Source: Pseudomonas poae (GTDB taxonomy: Bacteria; Pseudomonadota; Gammaproteobacteria; Pseudomonadales; Pseudomonadaceae). From it: a stretch of 64,000 bases of DNA. The DNA lies in NCBI RefSeq assembly GCF_001439785.1, contig NZ_JYLI01000027.1, positions 1-64,000 of the forward strand, written 5' to 3'. Numbering within the stretch: the first letter of the stretch is position 1; each line of letters opens with the position of its first letter. The position numbers and the translations under genes were made by a program. Positions 15,472 through 27,430 of this stretch are shown here, one piece after another. The notes under the pieces are model-generated. The model was not told the DNA's origin and made no database searches. It worked only from the letters and a program-made list of their open reading frames with translations.

Positions 15472-17145
15472 TCAAGCTTTGGCCGCCACCACCATTTTTT
15501 TCGCGTGAGCCAGAGACTCCTTGGTCAAGTCGATGCCTCCAAGCATCCGCGCCACTTCTTCCACACGCTCTGATTTGTTCAACTTGGACACGGCCGTATG
15601 AGTCGCATCACTGCCTCGAACCTTGTGTACAAACAAATGCTGATGACCCTGGGCGGCCACTTGCGGCAAGTGGGTCACGGTTAGCACTTGGCCGCGATCC
15701 CCAAGCCGACGCAACAGTTGACCAACAATCTCTGCGGTCGGCCCGCCGATCCCCACGTCCACTTCGTCGAACACCAGCGTCGGTACGCGTGAGGTTTGGG
15801 CCGTGATGACCTGGATCGCCAGGCTGATGCGTGACAACTCACCACCCGATGCCACTTTTGCCAGTGCCTTGAGCGGTTGCCCTGGGTTGGCGCTGACCAG
15901 CAGTTCCACCTGCTCCAGGCCATGGGGCTGCAGTTCGTTGTTGGCATTGGCGCGAAGCTCGATCACGAAGCGGCCGCCCGGCATGCCCAATCGCTGGATC
16001 TCTTGTTCCACTGCGCCGGCCAGGCGGGTAGATGCCTGCTGGCGAAGCTCGCTCAGCTCCTTTGCCTTTTCCTTATAATGCCGGGCGAACGAAGCGAGTT
16101 CCTCGCCCAGTCGCTCAATGGATTCATCATTGGCGTTCAGAGTCTCGATTTCATCCATCAGTTTCTGTTGCATCGCGGCCACTTCGGTCGGCTGGATGCG
16201 ATGTTTGCGCGCCAGGGTATAGATAGTGTCCAGGCGTTCTTCGATTTGCTGCAGGCGTGCAGGGTCGGCATCGAAGTGGTCGAGGAAGCGGTTGAGTTCG
16301 CCCACGGCCTCCTCTACCTGGATCTGCGCACTGGTGAGCAGGGTAGTGGCTTCGTTTAGCGAGCCGGATGCGTTGTTGACGCTGGAAAGCCGATTGAGGC
16401 TCGCCGTGAGTGCGTTCAGTACGTTGCCAGAATCACTTTCGCTGCATTGCTCTACCACCTGGCGGCATATGCCCAGCAGGGTTTCGGCGTTGGTGAGGTT
16501 CTTGTGTTCCTGTTCCAGCTGTTCCAGTTCGCTTTCGCCAAGACTCAGGCTTTCCAGTTCTTCGAGCTGATAGCTGAGCAACTGATGGCGAGCACGCTGC
16601 TCGTCGCCGGAATTGGAAAGGCGCTCCAGCTCCTGACGGGTCTGGCGCCAGCGTTGAGCGGCCAGTTGGACCTGGCGCGCCAGCTCGGTGGCGCCTGCGT
16701 ATTCGTCGAGCAGCCGGCGGTGGGTATCGGTTTTCAGCAGCGACTGATGTTCATGCTGACTGTGGATATCGATCAGCAATTCACCCAGGGCCTTCAAGTC
16801 GCCGAGGGGGCAGGGCGTGCCATTGATATAGCCGCGCGAACGCCCTTCGGCCGTGATGACCCTGCGCAAAATGCAGGGGCCTTCATGGTTCAGGTCGCGT
16901 TCGGCCAGCCAGGTTTCTGCCTCGGGGATGTCCGCCAGGTCGAAGGTCGCCAATATGTCGGCCTTGTCTGCGCCGGGGCGCACCACGCCACTGTCGGCAC
17001 GGTCGCCGAGCGTCAGGCCCAGGGCGTCGAGCATGATCGACTTGCCGGCGCCGGTTTCGCCTGTGATTACGCTCATCCCGCGATCCAGTTCAAGATCCAG
17101 GTGTTCAACGATGGCGTAGTTGTGTACGGACAGGTGCACGAGCAT
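15472..17145 (-). CDS. recN: DNA repair protein RecN
   Basis: 557 residues, full length. SMC-like ATPase: Walker A GETGAGKS near residue 30, long central coiled coil rich in Glu/Gln/Leu, ABC signature ASGGELSRISLAIQ and Walker B TLVFDEVDVGIGG near the C-terminus. RecN acts early in repair of double-strand breaks, bringing broken ends together for RecA. A LexA box 25 bases upstream of the start codon shows SOS control. Divergent from grpE. Confidence 0.97.
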   Translation of the reverse strand: MLVHLSVHNYAIVEHLDLELDRGMSVITGETGAGKSIMLDALGLTLGDRADSGVVRPGADKADILATFDLADIPEAETWLAERDLNHEGPCILRRVITAEGRSRGYINGTPCPLGDLKALGELLIDIHSQHEHQSLLKTDTHRRLLDEYAGATELARQVQLAAQRWRQTRQELERLSNSGDEQRARHQLLSYQLEELESLSLGESELEQLEQEHKNLTNAETLLGICRQVVEQCSESDSGNVLNALTASLNRLSSVNNASGSLNEATTLLTSAQIQVEEAVGELNRFLDHFDADPARLQQIEERLDTIYTLARKHRIQPTEVAAMQQKLMDEIETLNANDESIERLGEELASFARHYKEKAKELSELRQQASTRLAGAVEQEIQRLGMPGGRFVIELRANANNELQPHGLEQVELLVSANPGQPLKALAKVASGGELSRISLAIQVITAQTSRVPTLVFDEVDVGIGGPTAEIVGQLLRRLGDRGQVLTVTHLPQVAAQGHQHLFVHKVRGSDATHTAVSKLNKSERVEEVARMLGGIDLTKESLAHAKKMVVAAKA

Positions 17146-17169
17146 GACGGCCGCTCCCAGGCTTTAGGT

Positions 17170-17185
17170 CTGGTTATTTATACAG
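17170..17185 (-). promoter_or_regulatory. LexA box of recN
   Basis: On the minus strand CTGTATAAATAACCAG matches the CTG-N10-CAG SOS consensus with an AT-rich centre. It lies 25 bases upstream of the recN ATG, overlapping the expected promoter, as in other gamma-proteobacteria. Confidence 0.85.
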
Positions 17186-17318
17186 TGTTTTATTCAGGGC
17201 TGACAATCCTCCTGCTTAGCTCGATTTGCTTGGTCAATCGTTTTTTTTAGCGCAATGGAGAATGAATGCGCAGGACGTGCGCGTGAGTGCACGAAAGACT
17301 TTTGGTAACGACCGCGCT

Positions 17319-17346
17319 CTTGAACCTGAAAATTGTGGCCCCATAT
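17319..17346 (+). promoter_or_regulatory. Sigma-32 heat-shock promoter of grpE
   Basis: CTTGAAC (17319-17325), a 13-base spacer and CCCCATAT (17339-17346) match the RpoH consensus CTTGAAA-N13-15-CCCCATNT almost perfectly, 54 bases before the grpE ATG. Confidence 0.9.
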
Positions 17347-17399
17347 ACCGGAACAGAAGCGCGAGTTGAGTTCGCGCATGATTTTGAAAGGAGAAATCT

Positions 17400-17960
17400 A
17401 TGGCTGACGAACAGACGCAGGATACGCAAGCGCCAGACGCCAATTCGGCTGTCGGCGATGAACTGGCGACTCGTGTGCAAGTGCTCGAAGAGCAATTGGT
17501 CGCCGCGCAGGACCAGTCTCTGCGTGTTGCCGCCGACCTGCAGAACGTCCGCCGCCGCGCCGAGCAGGATGTGGAAAAGGCTCATAAATTTGCGCTGGAA
17601 AAATTCGCCAACGACCTGCTGCCGATCATCGACAGCCTGGAGCGTGGGCTTGAATTGTCCAATCCGGACGACGAAAACATCCGCCCGATGCGCGAAGGTA
17701 TCGAACTGACCCTGAAAATGTTCCAGGACACCCTGAAGCGTTATCAGTTGGAAGCCATCGATCCGCAAGGCGGCGAGCCGTTCAACGCCGAGCATCACCA
17801 GGCCATGGCCATGCAGGAAAGCCACGACCTGGAGCCTAACAGCGTATTGAAGGTGTTCCAGAAGGGTTACCAACTTAACGGTCGCTTGCTGCGCCCGGCA
17901 ATGGTGGTGGTTAGCAAGGCGCCTGCACCGGCTGCACCTTCTATTGATGAGCAGGCTTGA
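17400..17960 (+). CDS. grpE: Nucleotide exchange factor GrpE
   Basis: 186 residues. An N-terminal coiled coil (about 20-80; VLEEQLVAAQDQSLRVAADLQN) leads to the dimer four-helix bundle and the C-terminal beta domain (YQLEAIDPQGGEPFNAEHHQAM, NSVLKVFQKGYQLNGRLLRPAMV) that opens the DnaK nucleotide site. GrpE speeds ADP release from DnaK. ATG at 17400 has AAAGGAG upstream. It is preceded by a sigma-32 promoter, and its stop codon overlaps the -35 of a second sigma-32 promoter for dnaK. Confidence 0.98.
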   Translation: MADEQTQDTQAPDANSAVGDELATRVQVLEEQLVAAQDQSLRVAADLQNVRRRAEQDVEKAHKFALEKFANDLLPIIDSLERGLELSNPDDENIRPMREGIELTLKMFQDTLKRYQLEAIDPQGGEPFNAEHHQAMAMQESHDLEPNSVLKVFQKGYQLNGRLLRPAMVVVSKAPAPAAPSIDEQA

Positions 17961-17983
17961 AATCCGCCGCAAGGCCCCCATTT
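17956..17983 (+). promoter_or_regulatory. Second sigma-32 promoter, in front of dnaK
   Basis: CTTGAAA (17956-17962) is a perfect -35 that overlaps the grpE stop codon. After exactly 13 bases CCCCATTT (17976-17983) gives the -10. This would let heat shock raise DnaK independently of, and above, GrpE. Confidence 0.9.
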
Positions 17984-18062
17984 ATAAGTCAAGCGTTTAA
18001 GTGCTACCGCAGATAGCCACCACTGCTGCGGCATCCAAATTCAAGTTTCGGGAGAGTAAATC

Positions 18063-19979
18063 ATGGGCAAAATTATCGGTATCGACCTGGGGACCACCAA
18101 CTCCTGCGTCTCCGTGCTGGAAAACGGCGTAGCTAAAGTTATCGAGAACGCCGAAGGCGCGCGTACCACGCCGTCGATCATCGCTTACGCCAACGATGGC
18201 GAAATTCTGGTGGGTCAGTCGGCCAAGCGTCAGGCTGTGACCAACCCGCACAACACCCTGTACGCGGTCAAGCGCCTGATCGGTCGCAAGTTCGACGAAG
18301 AAGTCGTACAGAAAGACATCAAGATGGTGCCGTACAAAATTGCCAAGGCTGACAATGGTGACGCCTGGGTTGAAGTAAACGGCCAGAAAATGTCGCCGCC
18401 GCAAATCTCGGCTGAAATCTTGAAGAAGATGAAGAAGACTGCCGAAGATTACCTGGGCGAAACAGTGACCGAAGCGGTGATCACCGTTCCGGCCTACTTC
18501 AACGACAGCCAGCGTCAGGCGACCAAAGATGCCGGCCGCATCGCGGGTCTTGACGTTAAACGTATCATCAACGAACCCACCGCAGCTGCTTTGGCTTACG
18601 GCATGGACAAGGCCAAGGGCGACCATACCGTGATCGTTTACGACCTGGGTGGCGGTACGTTCGACGTTTCCGTGATTGAGATTGCCGAAGTTGACGGCGA
18701 GCACCAGTTCGAAGTGTTGGCCACCAACGGCGACACCTTCCTGGGTGGTGAAGACTTTGACATTCGTCTGATCGACTACCTCGTCGACGAATTCAAGAAA
18801 GAAAGCGGTATGAACCTCAAAGGTGACCCGCTGGCCATGCAGCGCCTGAAAGAGGCTGCCGAGAAAGCCAAGATCGAGTTGTCTTCTTCGCAGTCGACCG
18901 ATGTGAACCTGCCGTACATCACTGCAGACGCTACCGGTCCAAAGCACTTGAACGTGAAAATCTCGCGCTCCAAGCTCGAAGCGCTGGTTGAAGACCTGGT
19001 TCAGCGCACCATCGAACCTTGCCGCATCGCGCTGAAAGACTCCGGCATCGATGTGGGCGCGATCAACGACGTCATCCTCGTCGGCGGTCAGACCCGTATG
19101 CCGCTGGTGCAGAAGCTGGTGACCGAGTTCTTCGGCAAGGAAGCACGTAAGGACGTGAACCCGGACGAAGCAGTGGCCATGGGTGCTGCCATCCAGGGCG
19201 CGGTATTGGCAGGTGACGTTAAAGACGTATTGCTGCTGGACGTCAGCCCACTGACCCTGGGTATCGAAACCATGGGCGGCGTGATGACCGCGCTGATCGA
19301 GAAAAACACCACGATTCCTACCAAGAAATCCCAGGTGTTCTCGACTGCCGATGACAACCAGGGCGCCGTGACCATTCACGTGCTGCAAGGTGAGCGTAAG
19401 CAGGCTGCGCAGAACAAGTCCCTGGGCAAGTTCGACCTGGCCGAGATTCCACCAGCACCACGTGGCGTGCCGCAAATCGAAGTGACCTTCGACATCGACG
19501 CCAACGGTATCTTGCACGTTGGCGCGAAAGACAAGGCCACCGGCAAAGAGCAGAAGATCACCATCAAGGCCAACTCCGGTCTTTCTGATGAAGAAATTCA
19601 ACAGATGATTCGTGATGCTGAAACCAACGCCGAAGCGGACAAGAAGTTTGAAGAGCTGGCCGGTGCCCGTAACCAGGGTGACGCGCTGGTTCACTCGACT
19701 CGCAAAATGATCGCTGACGCTGGCGACAAAGTGACTGCTGAAGAGAAGGCCGCGATCGAAGCTGCCGTGGTTGCCCTGGAAGCTGCCGTTAAAGGCGACG
19801 ACAAGGCTGCGATCGAAGCGAAGGTCGAGGAGCTGTCGAAAGTCTCCGCGCCGGTTGCTCAGAAAATGTACGCCGAGCAAGGTCAGCCAGCCGAAGGCGC
19901 TGCGCAGCAGGCAGAGCCTGAAGCCAAGCACGATGACGTGGTTGATGCCGAGTTCGAAGAAGTCAAAGACCAGAAGTAA
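18063..19979 (+). CDS. dnaK: Hsp70 chaperone DnaK
   Basis: 638 residues, full length. It starts MGKIIGIDLGTTNSCVSV; the ATPase domain covers about 1-385 with the phosphate loops (DLGGGTFDVS), the linker DVLLLDVSPLTLGIETMGG follows near 390, then the substrate domain and the helical lid. The tail ends EEVKDQK, keeping the EEV-type C-terminus of proteobacterial DnaK. It folds and protects proteins with DnaJ and GrpE and holds sigma-32 for degradation. Its own sigma-32 promoter and GGGAGAG ribosome-binding site precede it. The codon use is strongly biased, as expected of an abundant protein. Confidence 0.99.
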   Translation: MGKIIGIDLGTTNSCVSVLENGVAKVIENAEGARTTPSIIAYANDGEILVGQSAKRQAVTNPHNTLYAVKRLIGRKFDEEVVQKDIKMVPYKIAKADNGDAWVEVNGQKMSPPQISAEILKKMKKTAEDYLGETVTEAVITVPAYFNDSQRQATKDAGRIAGLDVKRIINEPTAAALAYGMDKAKGDHTVIVYDLGGGTFDVSVIEIAEVDGEHQFEVLATNGDTFLGGEDFDIRLIDYLVDEFKKESGMNLKGDPLAMQRLKEAAEKAKIELSSSQSTDVNLPYITADATGPKHLNVKISRSKLEALVEDLVQRTIEPCRIALKDSGIDVGAINDVILVGGQTRMPLVQKLVTEFFGKEARKDVNPDEAVAMGAAIQGAVLAGDVKDVLLLDVSPLTLGIETMGGVMTALIEKNTTIPTKKSQVFSTADDNQGAVTIHVLQGERKQAAQNKSLGKFDLAEIPPAPRGVPQIEVTFDIDANGILHVGAKDKATGKEQKITIKANSGLSDEEIQQMIRDAETNAEADKKFEELAGARNQGDALVHSTRKMIADAGDKVTAEEKAAIEAAVVALEAAVKGDDKAAIEAKVEELSKVSAPVAQKMYAEQGQPAEGAAQQAEPEAKHDDVVDAEFEEVKDQK

Positions 19980-20296
19980 TAGGTCGCCCGGTTGACCGCT
20001 TTCCAGCGGTGACTGGTAGGATGTCGCCGCGCGGGAGCTTGCTCCCGCGTTGGCGTGTCTGGGGTATGCGAATTTTTACAGCATGCGACAGCGTTCGGAT
20101 GCTGGCGGTGTGATCGGGAATGCTCCTGCTTTCCGAGCAATAAATACCGCGCTTTTGGCCGGTTGCCTGGCTAAAAAGCAGTAACGACCAGGATCGTTGA
20201 ATTGACGTGAGTTGGGTCCGGGCCTGTATTGGGGCTCAACGAGTTTGGCGAGGCTCAGGAGGGTCTGGCCGAACGTCCTTAAGAGTGCAAAGACTT
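19980..20296. other. dnaK-dnaJ intergenic region
   Basis: 317 bases without a gene. It holds a small hairpin (ACCGCT/AGCGGT, 19995-20010) and the REP-like palindrome at 20030-20049. I found no convincing sigma-32 promoter for dnaJ, so dnaJ may depend on read-through from dnaK or on a vegetative promoter here. Confidence 0.6.
20030..20049. repeat. REP-like palindrome CGCGGGAGC-TT-GCTCCCGCG
   Basis: A perfect nine-pair inverted repeat with a two-base centre. The GCGGGAGC core is shared with the GTGGGAGC ends of Pseudomonas fluorescens REP sequences such as the one at 52627. As RNA it would protect the 3' end of dnaK mRNA or dampen read-through to dnaJ. Confidence 0.5.
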
Positions 20297-21421
20297 ATGG
20301 CAAAGCGTGACTATTACGAAGTGTTGGGTGTGGAGCGTGGCTCCAGCGAGGCGGACCTGAAAAAGGCCTACCGTCGCCTGGCGATGAAGCATCACCCGGA
20401 CCGTAATCCGGACAGCAAGGAATCCGAAGAGATGTTCAAGGAGGCCAACGAGGCCTATGAATGTCTGTCGGACCCTAACAAGCGTGCAGCGTACGACCAG
20501 TACGGTCATGCCGGCGTCGACCCGAGCATGGGCGGCGGCGGTGCCGGCTTTGGTGGGCAGAATTTCTCCGATATTTTCGGTGATGTATTCAGCGACTTCT
20601 TTGGCGGTGGCCGGGGTGGTCAGCGCGGTGGCGCCCAGCGTGGCAGCGACTTGCGCTACACCCTTGAGCTGAACCTTGAGGAAGCCGTGCGCGGTACCAG
20701 CGTCAATATCCGTGTGCCGACGCTGGTCAACTGCAAGCCGTGCGATGGTTCGGGTGCCAAGAAGGGCTCCTCGCCGATTACCTGTCCGACCTGTGGCGGC
20801 ATTGGCCAGGTGCGCATGCAGCAGGGTTTCTTCTCGGTGCAGCAGACCTGCCCGCGTTGCCATGGTCAGGGCAAGATCATTTCCGATCCGTGCGATTCCT
20901 GCCATGGCGAAGGGCGTGTCGAAGAGTACAAGACCCTTTCCGTGAAAGTGCCGGCCGGTGTGGATACCGGTGACCGCATTCGTCTGTCAGGCGAAGGCGA
21001 GGCGGGTGCCCAGGGTGGGCCTACGGGCGACCTGTATGTGGTGATCAGCGTGCGTGAGCACTCGATCTTCCAGCGTGATGGCAAGCACCTGTTTTGTGAA
21101 GTGCCGATCAGCTTTGTGGACGCTGCGTTGGGTGGCGAGTTGGAAATTCCGACGCTCGATGGTCGCGTGAAACTCAAGATCCCGGAAGGCACCCAGACCG
21201 GCAAGCAGTTCCGTATTCGTGGCAAAGGCGTTGCGCCGGTGCGCGGTGGCGGTGCGGGTGACCTGATGTGCCGTGTTGCGGTAGAAACTCCGGTCAATCT
21301 GGGCCGTCGCCAGCGTGAGCTGTTGGAAGAGTTCCGCAGCTCGCTGGAGGGCGACGACTCCCACTCGCCGAAGACCACGGGTTTCTTCGATGGTGTGAAG
21401 CGCTTTTTCGGCGATCTGTAA
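20297..21421 (+). CDS. dnaJ: Hsp40 co-chaperone DnaJ
   Basis: 374 residues. J domain 1-70 with HPD at 33-35, a Gly/Phe-rich segment (about 75-115) and four zinc-binding repeats (CKPCDGSG, CPTCGGIG, CPRCHGQG, CDSCHGEG) are followed by the two substrate-binding beta domains. DnaJ delivers unfolded proteins to DnaK and triggers its ATPase. The ATG at 20297 is the only start that gives the conserved MAKRDYYEVLG. It is separated from dnaK by 317 bases and lies 9 bases before dapB. Confidence 0.98.
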   Translation: MAKRDYYEVLGVERGSSEADLKKAYRRLAMKHHPDRNPDSKESEEMFKEANEAYECLSDPNKRAAYDQYGHAGVDPSMGGGGAGFGGQNFSDIFGDVFSDFFGGGRGGQRGGAQRGSDLRYTLELNLEEAVRGTSVNIRVPTLVNCKPCDGSGAKKGSSPITCPTCGGIGQVRMQQGFFSVQQTCPRCHGQGKIISDPCDSCHGEGRVEEYKTLSVKVPAGVDTGDRIRLSGEGEAGAQGGPTGDLYVVISVREHSIFQRDGKHLFCEVPISFVDAALGGELEIPTLDGRVKLKIPEGTQTGKQFRIRGKGVAPVRGGGAGDLMCRVAVETPVNLGRRQRELLEEFRSSLEGDDSHSPKTTGFFDGVKRFFGDL

Positions 21422-21430
21422 GGAATGAGT

Positions 21431-22237
21431 ATGCGACGTATAGCCGTGATGGGCGCTGCCGGGCGCATGGGCAAGACGTTGGTCGAGGCGGTGCAGCAGC
21501 GCTCGCCGGCATCGGGGCTGACTGCGGCGATTGTGCGTCCGGGCAGTACGCTGATCGGCGCGGACGCCGGTGAGCTGGCCTCGCTGGGGCGCATCGGTGT
21601 GTCGCTGTCCGGCAACCTGGAGCAGGTGGCTGAAGAGTTCGACGTACTGATCGACTTTACGCTGCCGGATGTGATGCTGAAAAACCTGGCGTTCTGCCGC
21701 AGGGCGGGCAAGGCCATGGTGATTGGCACCACGGGCCTCAGCGCCGAGCAGAAGCAGTTGCTGGTGGAGGCGGGCAGGGATATTCCGGTGGTCTTCGCGG
21801 CCAATTTCAGCGTGGGCGTGAACCTGTCGCTTAAGTTGCTGGATCTGGCGGCGCGCGTGCTGGGTGATGAGGCGGATATCGAGATCATCGAAACCCATCA
21901 TCGTCACAAGATCGACGCGCCATCGGGTACTGCGTTGCGCATGGGTGAGGCGATTGCCGATGCCTTGGGTCGTGACTTGTCGAAGGTCGCGGTCTATGGG
22001 CGTGAAGGCCATACCGGCGCGCGCGCGCGTGACACGATTGGTTTCGCCACCGTTCGTGGTGGGGATGTGGTAGGTGATCACACCGTGTTGTTCGCCACCG
22101 AAGGTGAGCGGCTGGAGATCACGCACAAAGCCTCCAGTCGTATGACGTTTGCCAAGGGCGCCGTACGTGCTGCGCTCTGGCTGGAGGGTCGTGAGCCTGG
22201 CCTTTACGACATGCGCGACGTGCTGGACCTGCACTGA
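21431..22237 (+). CDS. dapB: 4-hydroxy-tetrahydrodipicolinate reductase
   Basis: 268 residues. The N-terminal Rossmann fold binds NAD(P)H (RIAVMGAAGRMGK), and the catalytic/substrate motif EIIETHHRHKIDAPSGTA holds the His-His and Lys of the active site. It makes tetrahydrodipicolinate for lysine and meso-diaminopimelate. Two ATGs lie in frame at 21425 and 21431; AAGGA is only one base from the first and about seven from the second, so 21431 (MRRIAVMG) is the better start. The dnaJ-dapB-carA order is conserved in Pseudomonas. A terminator follows. Confidence 0.96.
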   Translation: MRRIAVMGAAGRMGKTLVEAVQQRSPASGLTAAIVRPGSTLIGADAGELASLGRIGVSLSGNLEQVAEEFDVLIDFTLPDVMLKNLAFCRRAGKAMVIGTTGLSAEQKQLLVEAGRDIPVVFAANFSVGVNLSLKLLDLAARVLGDEADIEIIETHHRHKIDAPSGTALRMGEAIADALGRDLSKVAVYGREGHTGARARDTIGFATVRGGDVVGDHTVLFATEGERLEITHKASSRMTFAKGAVRAALWLEGREPGLYDMRDVLDLH

Positions 22238-22252
22238 GCCGTAGCCAAAAAA

Positions 22253-22283
22253 GGGGCTCGGGACTATTCCTGGGCTCCGTTTT
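22253..22283 (+). terminator. dapB terminator
   Basis: GGGGCTCGGGA pairs with TCCTGGGCTCC (11 pairs including G-U) around a four-base loop, followed by GTTTT. It begins 16 bases after the dapB stop. Confidence 0.65.
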
Positions 22284-22412
22284 ACCCGCTAAGCGACGCC
22301 CTGTCGCATTCTCCTGCCTTCAAGGCTTATTAGCGGTGGACCCAAAAAGCCTTTTTCTGTAACCTACAGCTTTAGTGTGTTCACTAAAAGCGCGCAGAAT
22401 AATTCAGTGAAG

Positions 22413-22450
22413 AAGCGGGGTGACGTGTCCATACGTCACTCCGCTTTTTT
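22413..22450 (+). terminator. Strong terminator/attenuator in the carA leader
   Basis: AAGCGGGGTGACGT (22413-22426) pairs with ACGTCACTCCGCTT (22433-22446), a 14-pair stem with one G-U, six-base loop and six Ts. It ends 35 bases before the carA Shine-Dalgarno. dapB already has its own terminator 130 bases earlier, so this second one may control carAB transcription in response to arginine or pyrimidines. That role is inference. Confidence 0.6.
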
Positions 22451-22495
22451 ACAACCTGCGATCGCCCTTTCAGGCTTTATTTACGGGAGGTCTTC

Positions 22496-23632
22496 TTGAC
22501 TAAGCCAGCCATACTCGCCCTTGCTGATGGCAGCATTTTTCGCGGCGAAGCCATTGGAGCCGACGGTCAGACCGTTGGAGAGGTAGTGTTTAACACTGCC
22601 ATGACCGGCTATCAGGAAATCCTTACCGATCCTTCCTACGCCCAACAGATCGTTACTCTGACCTATCCGCACATCGGCAACACCGGTACCACACCGGAAG
22701 ACGTCGAGTCTGATCGTGTCTGGTCGGCCGGTCTGGTCATTCGTGACCTGCCGCTGGTAGCGAGCAACTGGCGTAACACGATGTCGCTGTCCGATTACCT
22801 GAAAGCCAACAATGTTGTGGCAATCGCCGGTATCGATACGCGCCGCCTCACGCGCATCCTGCGTGAAAAAGGCTCGCAGAACGGCTGCATCATGGTCGGT
22901 GACAATATTTCCGAAGAGGCGGCGATTGCCGCAGCCCAGGGCTTCCCAGGCCTCAAAGGCATGGACCTGGCAAAAGTCGTCAGCGTCAAAGAGAAGTACG
23001 AGTGGCGCTCCACGGTCTGGGACTTGAAGACCGACAGCCACGCGACCATCGACGCCGCCGAGCTGCCTTATCACGTAGTCGCTTACGACTACGGCGTGAA
23101 GTACAACATCCTGCGCATGCTGGTCGAGCGTGGCTGCCGCGTGACGGTGGTGCCGGCGCAAACCCCGGCCAGCGACGTGCTGGCCCTGCAACCGGACGGC
23201 GTGTTCCTGTCCAACGGTCCGGGCGACCCCGAGCCTTGCGACTACGCGATCCAGGCCATCAAGGATGTGCTGGAAACCGAGATTCCGGTGTTCGGCATCT
23301 GCCTGGGCCACCAGCTGCTGGCCCTGGCCTCCGGCGCCAAGACCCTGAAAATGGGTCACGGTCATCACGGTGCCAACCACCCGGTGCAAGACCTGGACAC
23401 TGGCATTGTGATGATCACCAGCCAGAACCACGGTTTTGCGGTGGATGAGGCGACGTTGCCGAGCAACGTGCGCGCAATTCACAAGTCGCTGTTCGACGGT
23501 TCCCTGCAAGGCATCGAGCGCACTGACAAGAGCGCGTTCAGCTTCCAGGGCCACCCTGAAGCGAGCCCGGGCCCGAACGACGTAGCGCCGCTGTTCGATC
23601 GTTTCATCAATGAAATGGCCAAGCGACGCTGA
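22496..23632 (+). CDS. carA: Carbamoyl-phosphate synthase small subunit
   Basis: 378 residues. The N-terminal CarA domain (KPAILALADGSIFRGEAIGADG, NTAMTGYQEILTDPSY) is followed by a class I glutamine amidotransferase with the nucleophile in FGICLGHQLLALA (about Cys269) and the partner histidine in FQGHPEASPGP. It releases ammonia from glutamine and channels it to CarB for carbamoyl phosphate, used for arginine and pyrimidines. The start is TTG at 22496, five bases after GGGAGG; no ATG or GTG fits, and a rare start is known for Pseudomonas carA. A terminator-like hairpin precedes it. Confidence 0.97.
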   Translation: MTKPAILALADGSIFRGEAIGADGQTVGEVVFNTAMTGYQEILTDPSYAQQIVTLTYPHIGNTGTTPEDVESDRVWSAGLVIRDLPLVASNWRNTMSLSDYLKANNVVAIAGIDTRRLTRILREKGSQNGCIMVGDNISEEAAIAAAQGFPGLKGMDLAKVVSVKEKYEWRSTVWDLKTDSHATIDAAELPYHVVAYDYGVKYNILRMLVERGCRVTVVPAQTPASDVLALQPDGVFLSNGPGDPEPCDYAIQAIKDVLETEIPVFGICLGHQLLALASGAKTLKMGHGHHGANHPVQDLDTGIVMITSQNHGFAVDEATLPSNVRAIHKSLFDGSLQGIERTDKSAFSFQGHPEASPGPNDVAPLFDRFINEMAKRR

Positions 23633-23735
23633 CTGAGCGGCCAGCGGGCGGCCCCGACTGTCGGTGGCCCCCGCAGGCATTCAAGATTGTTCAAGACGGC
23701 TTGCCGACTGACCTGCGGATTTGAGTGACAAACCC

Positions 23736-26953
<3,218 letters not shown>

Positions 26954-26957
<4 letters not shown>

Positions 26958-27430
26958 CCAAATACCCAATGACCGTCCAGGGCTTCAAGGCCCTGGAAGA
27001 GGAGCACGCCCACCTGACCAAGGTCGTACGTCCAAAGCTGAGCCAGGACATCGGTACGGCCCGCGAGCTGGGTGACCTGAAGGAAAACGCTGAATACCAT
27101 GCCGCTCGCGAGCAGCAAGGCATGGTCGAGGCGCGTATTCGCGACATCGAGGGTCGCCTGCAGAATTCGGTGGTCATTGATGTGACGACGATTCCGAAGA
27201 CCGGCAAGGTGATTTTCGGCACGACCGTGGAAATCGCCAACGTCGAGACTGACGAAAGCGTGGTCTACCACATCGTCGGCGAGGACGAAGCTGACTTCAA
27301 GCTCGGCAAGATCTCCGTGGGTTCACCGCTGGCCCGCGCCTTGATCGCCAAGGAAGAGGGTGATGTAGTGGCGGTGAAGACGCCCGGTGGCGTGATCGAG
27401 TACGAGATTGTTGAAGTTCGTCACGTCTGA
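26954..27430 (+). CDS. greA: Transcript cleavage factor GreA
   Basis: 158 residues. The N-terminal coiled-coil hairpin (residues about 1-75, with the acidic tip in ELGDLKENAEYHAA that reaches the RNA polymerase active site) is followed by the FKBP-like domain (KISVGSPLARALIAKEEGDVV). GreA rescues backtracked polymerase by stimulating RNA cleavage. ATG overlaps the carB stop by four bases, so it is translated in step with carB, a conserved Pseudomonas arrangement. Confidence 0.98.

Noticed and set aside
17997..19931. Minus-strand 644-codon open frame opposite dnaK
   Set aside because: Antisense shadow of strongly biased codons in dnaK; the translation has no recognisable domain and the sense strand is unambiguous.
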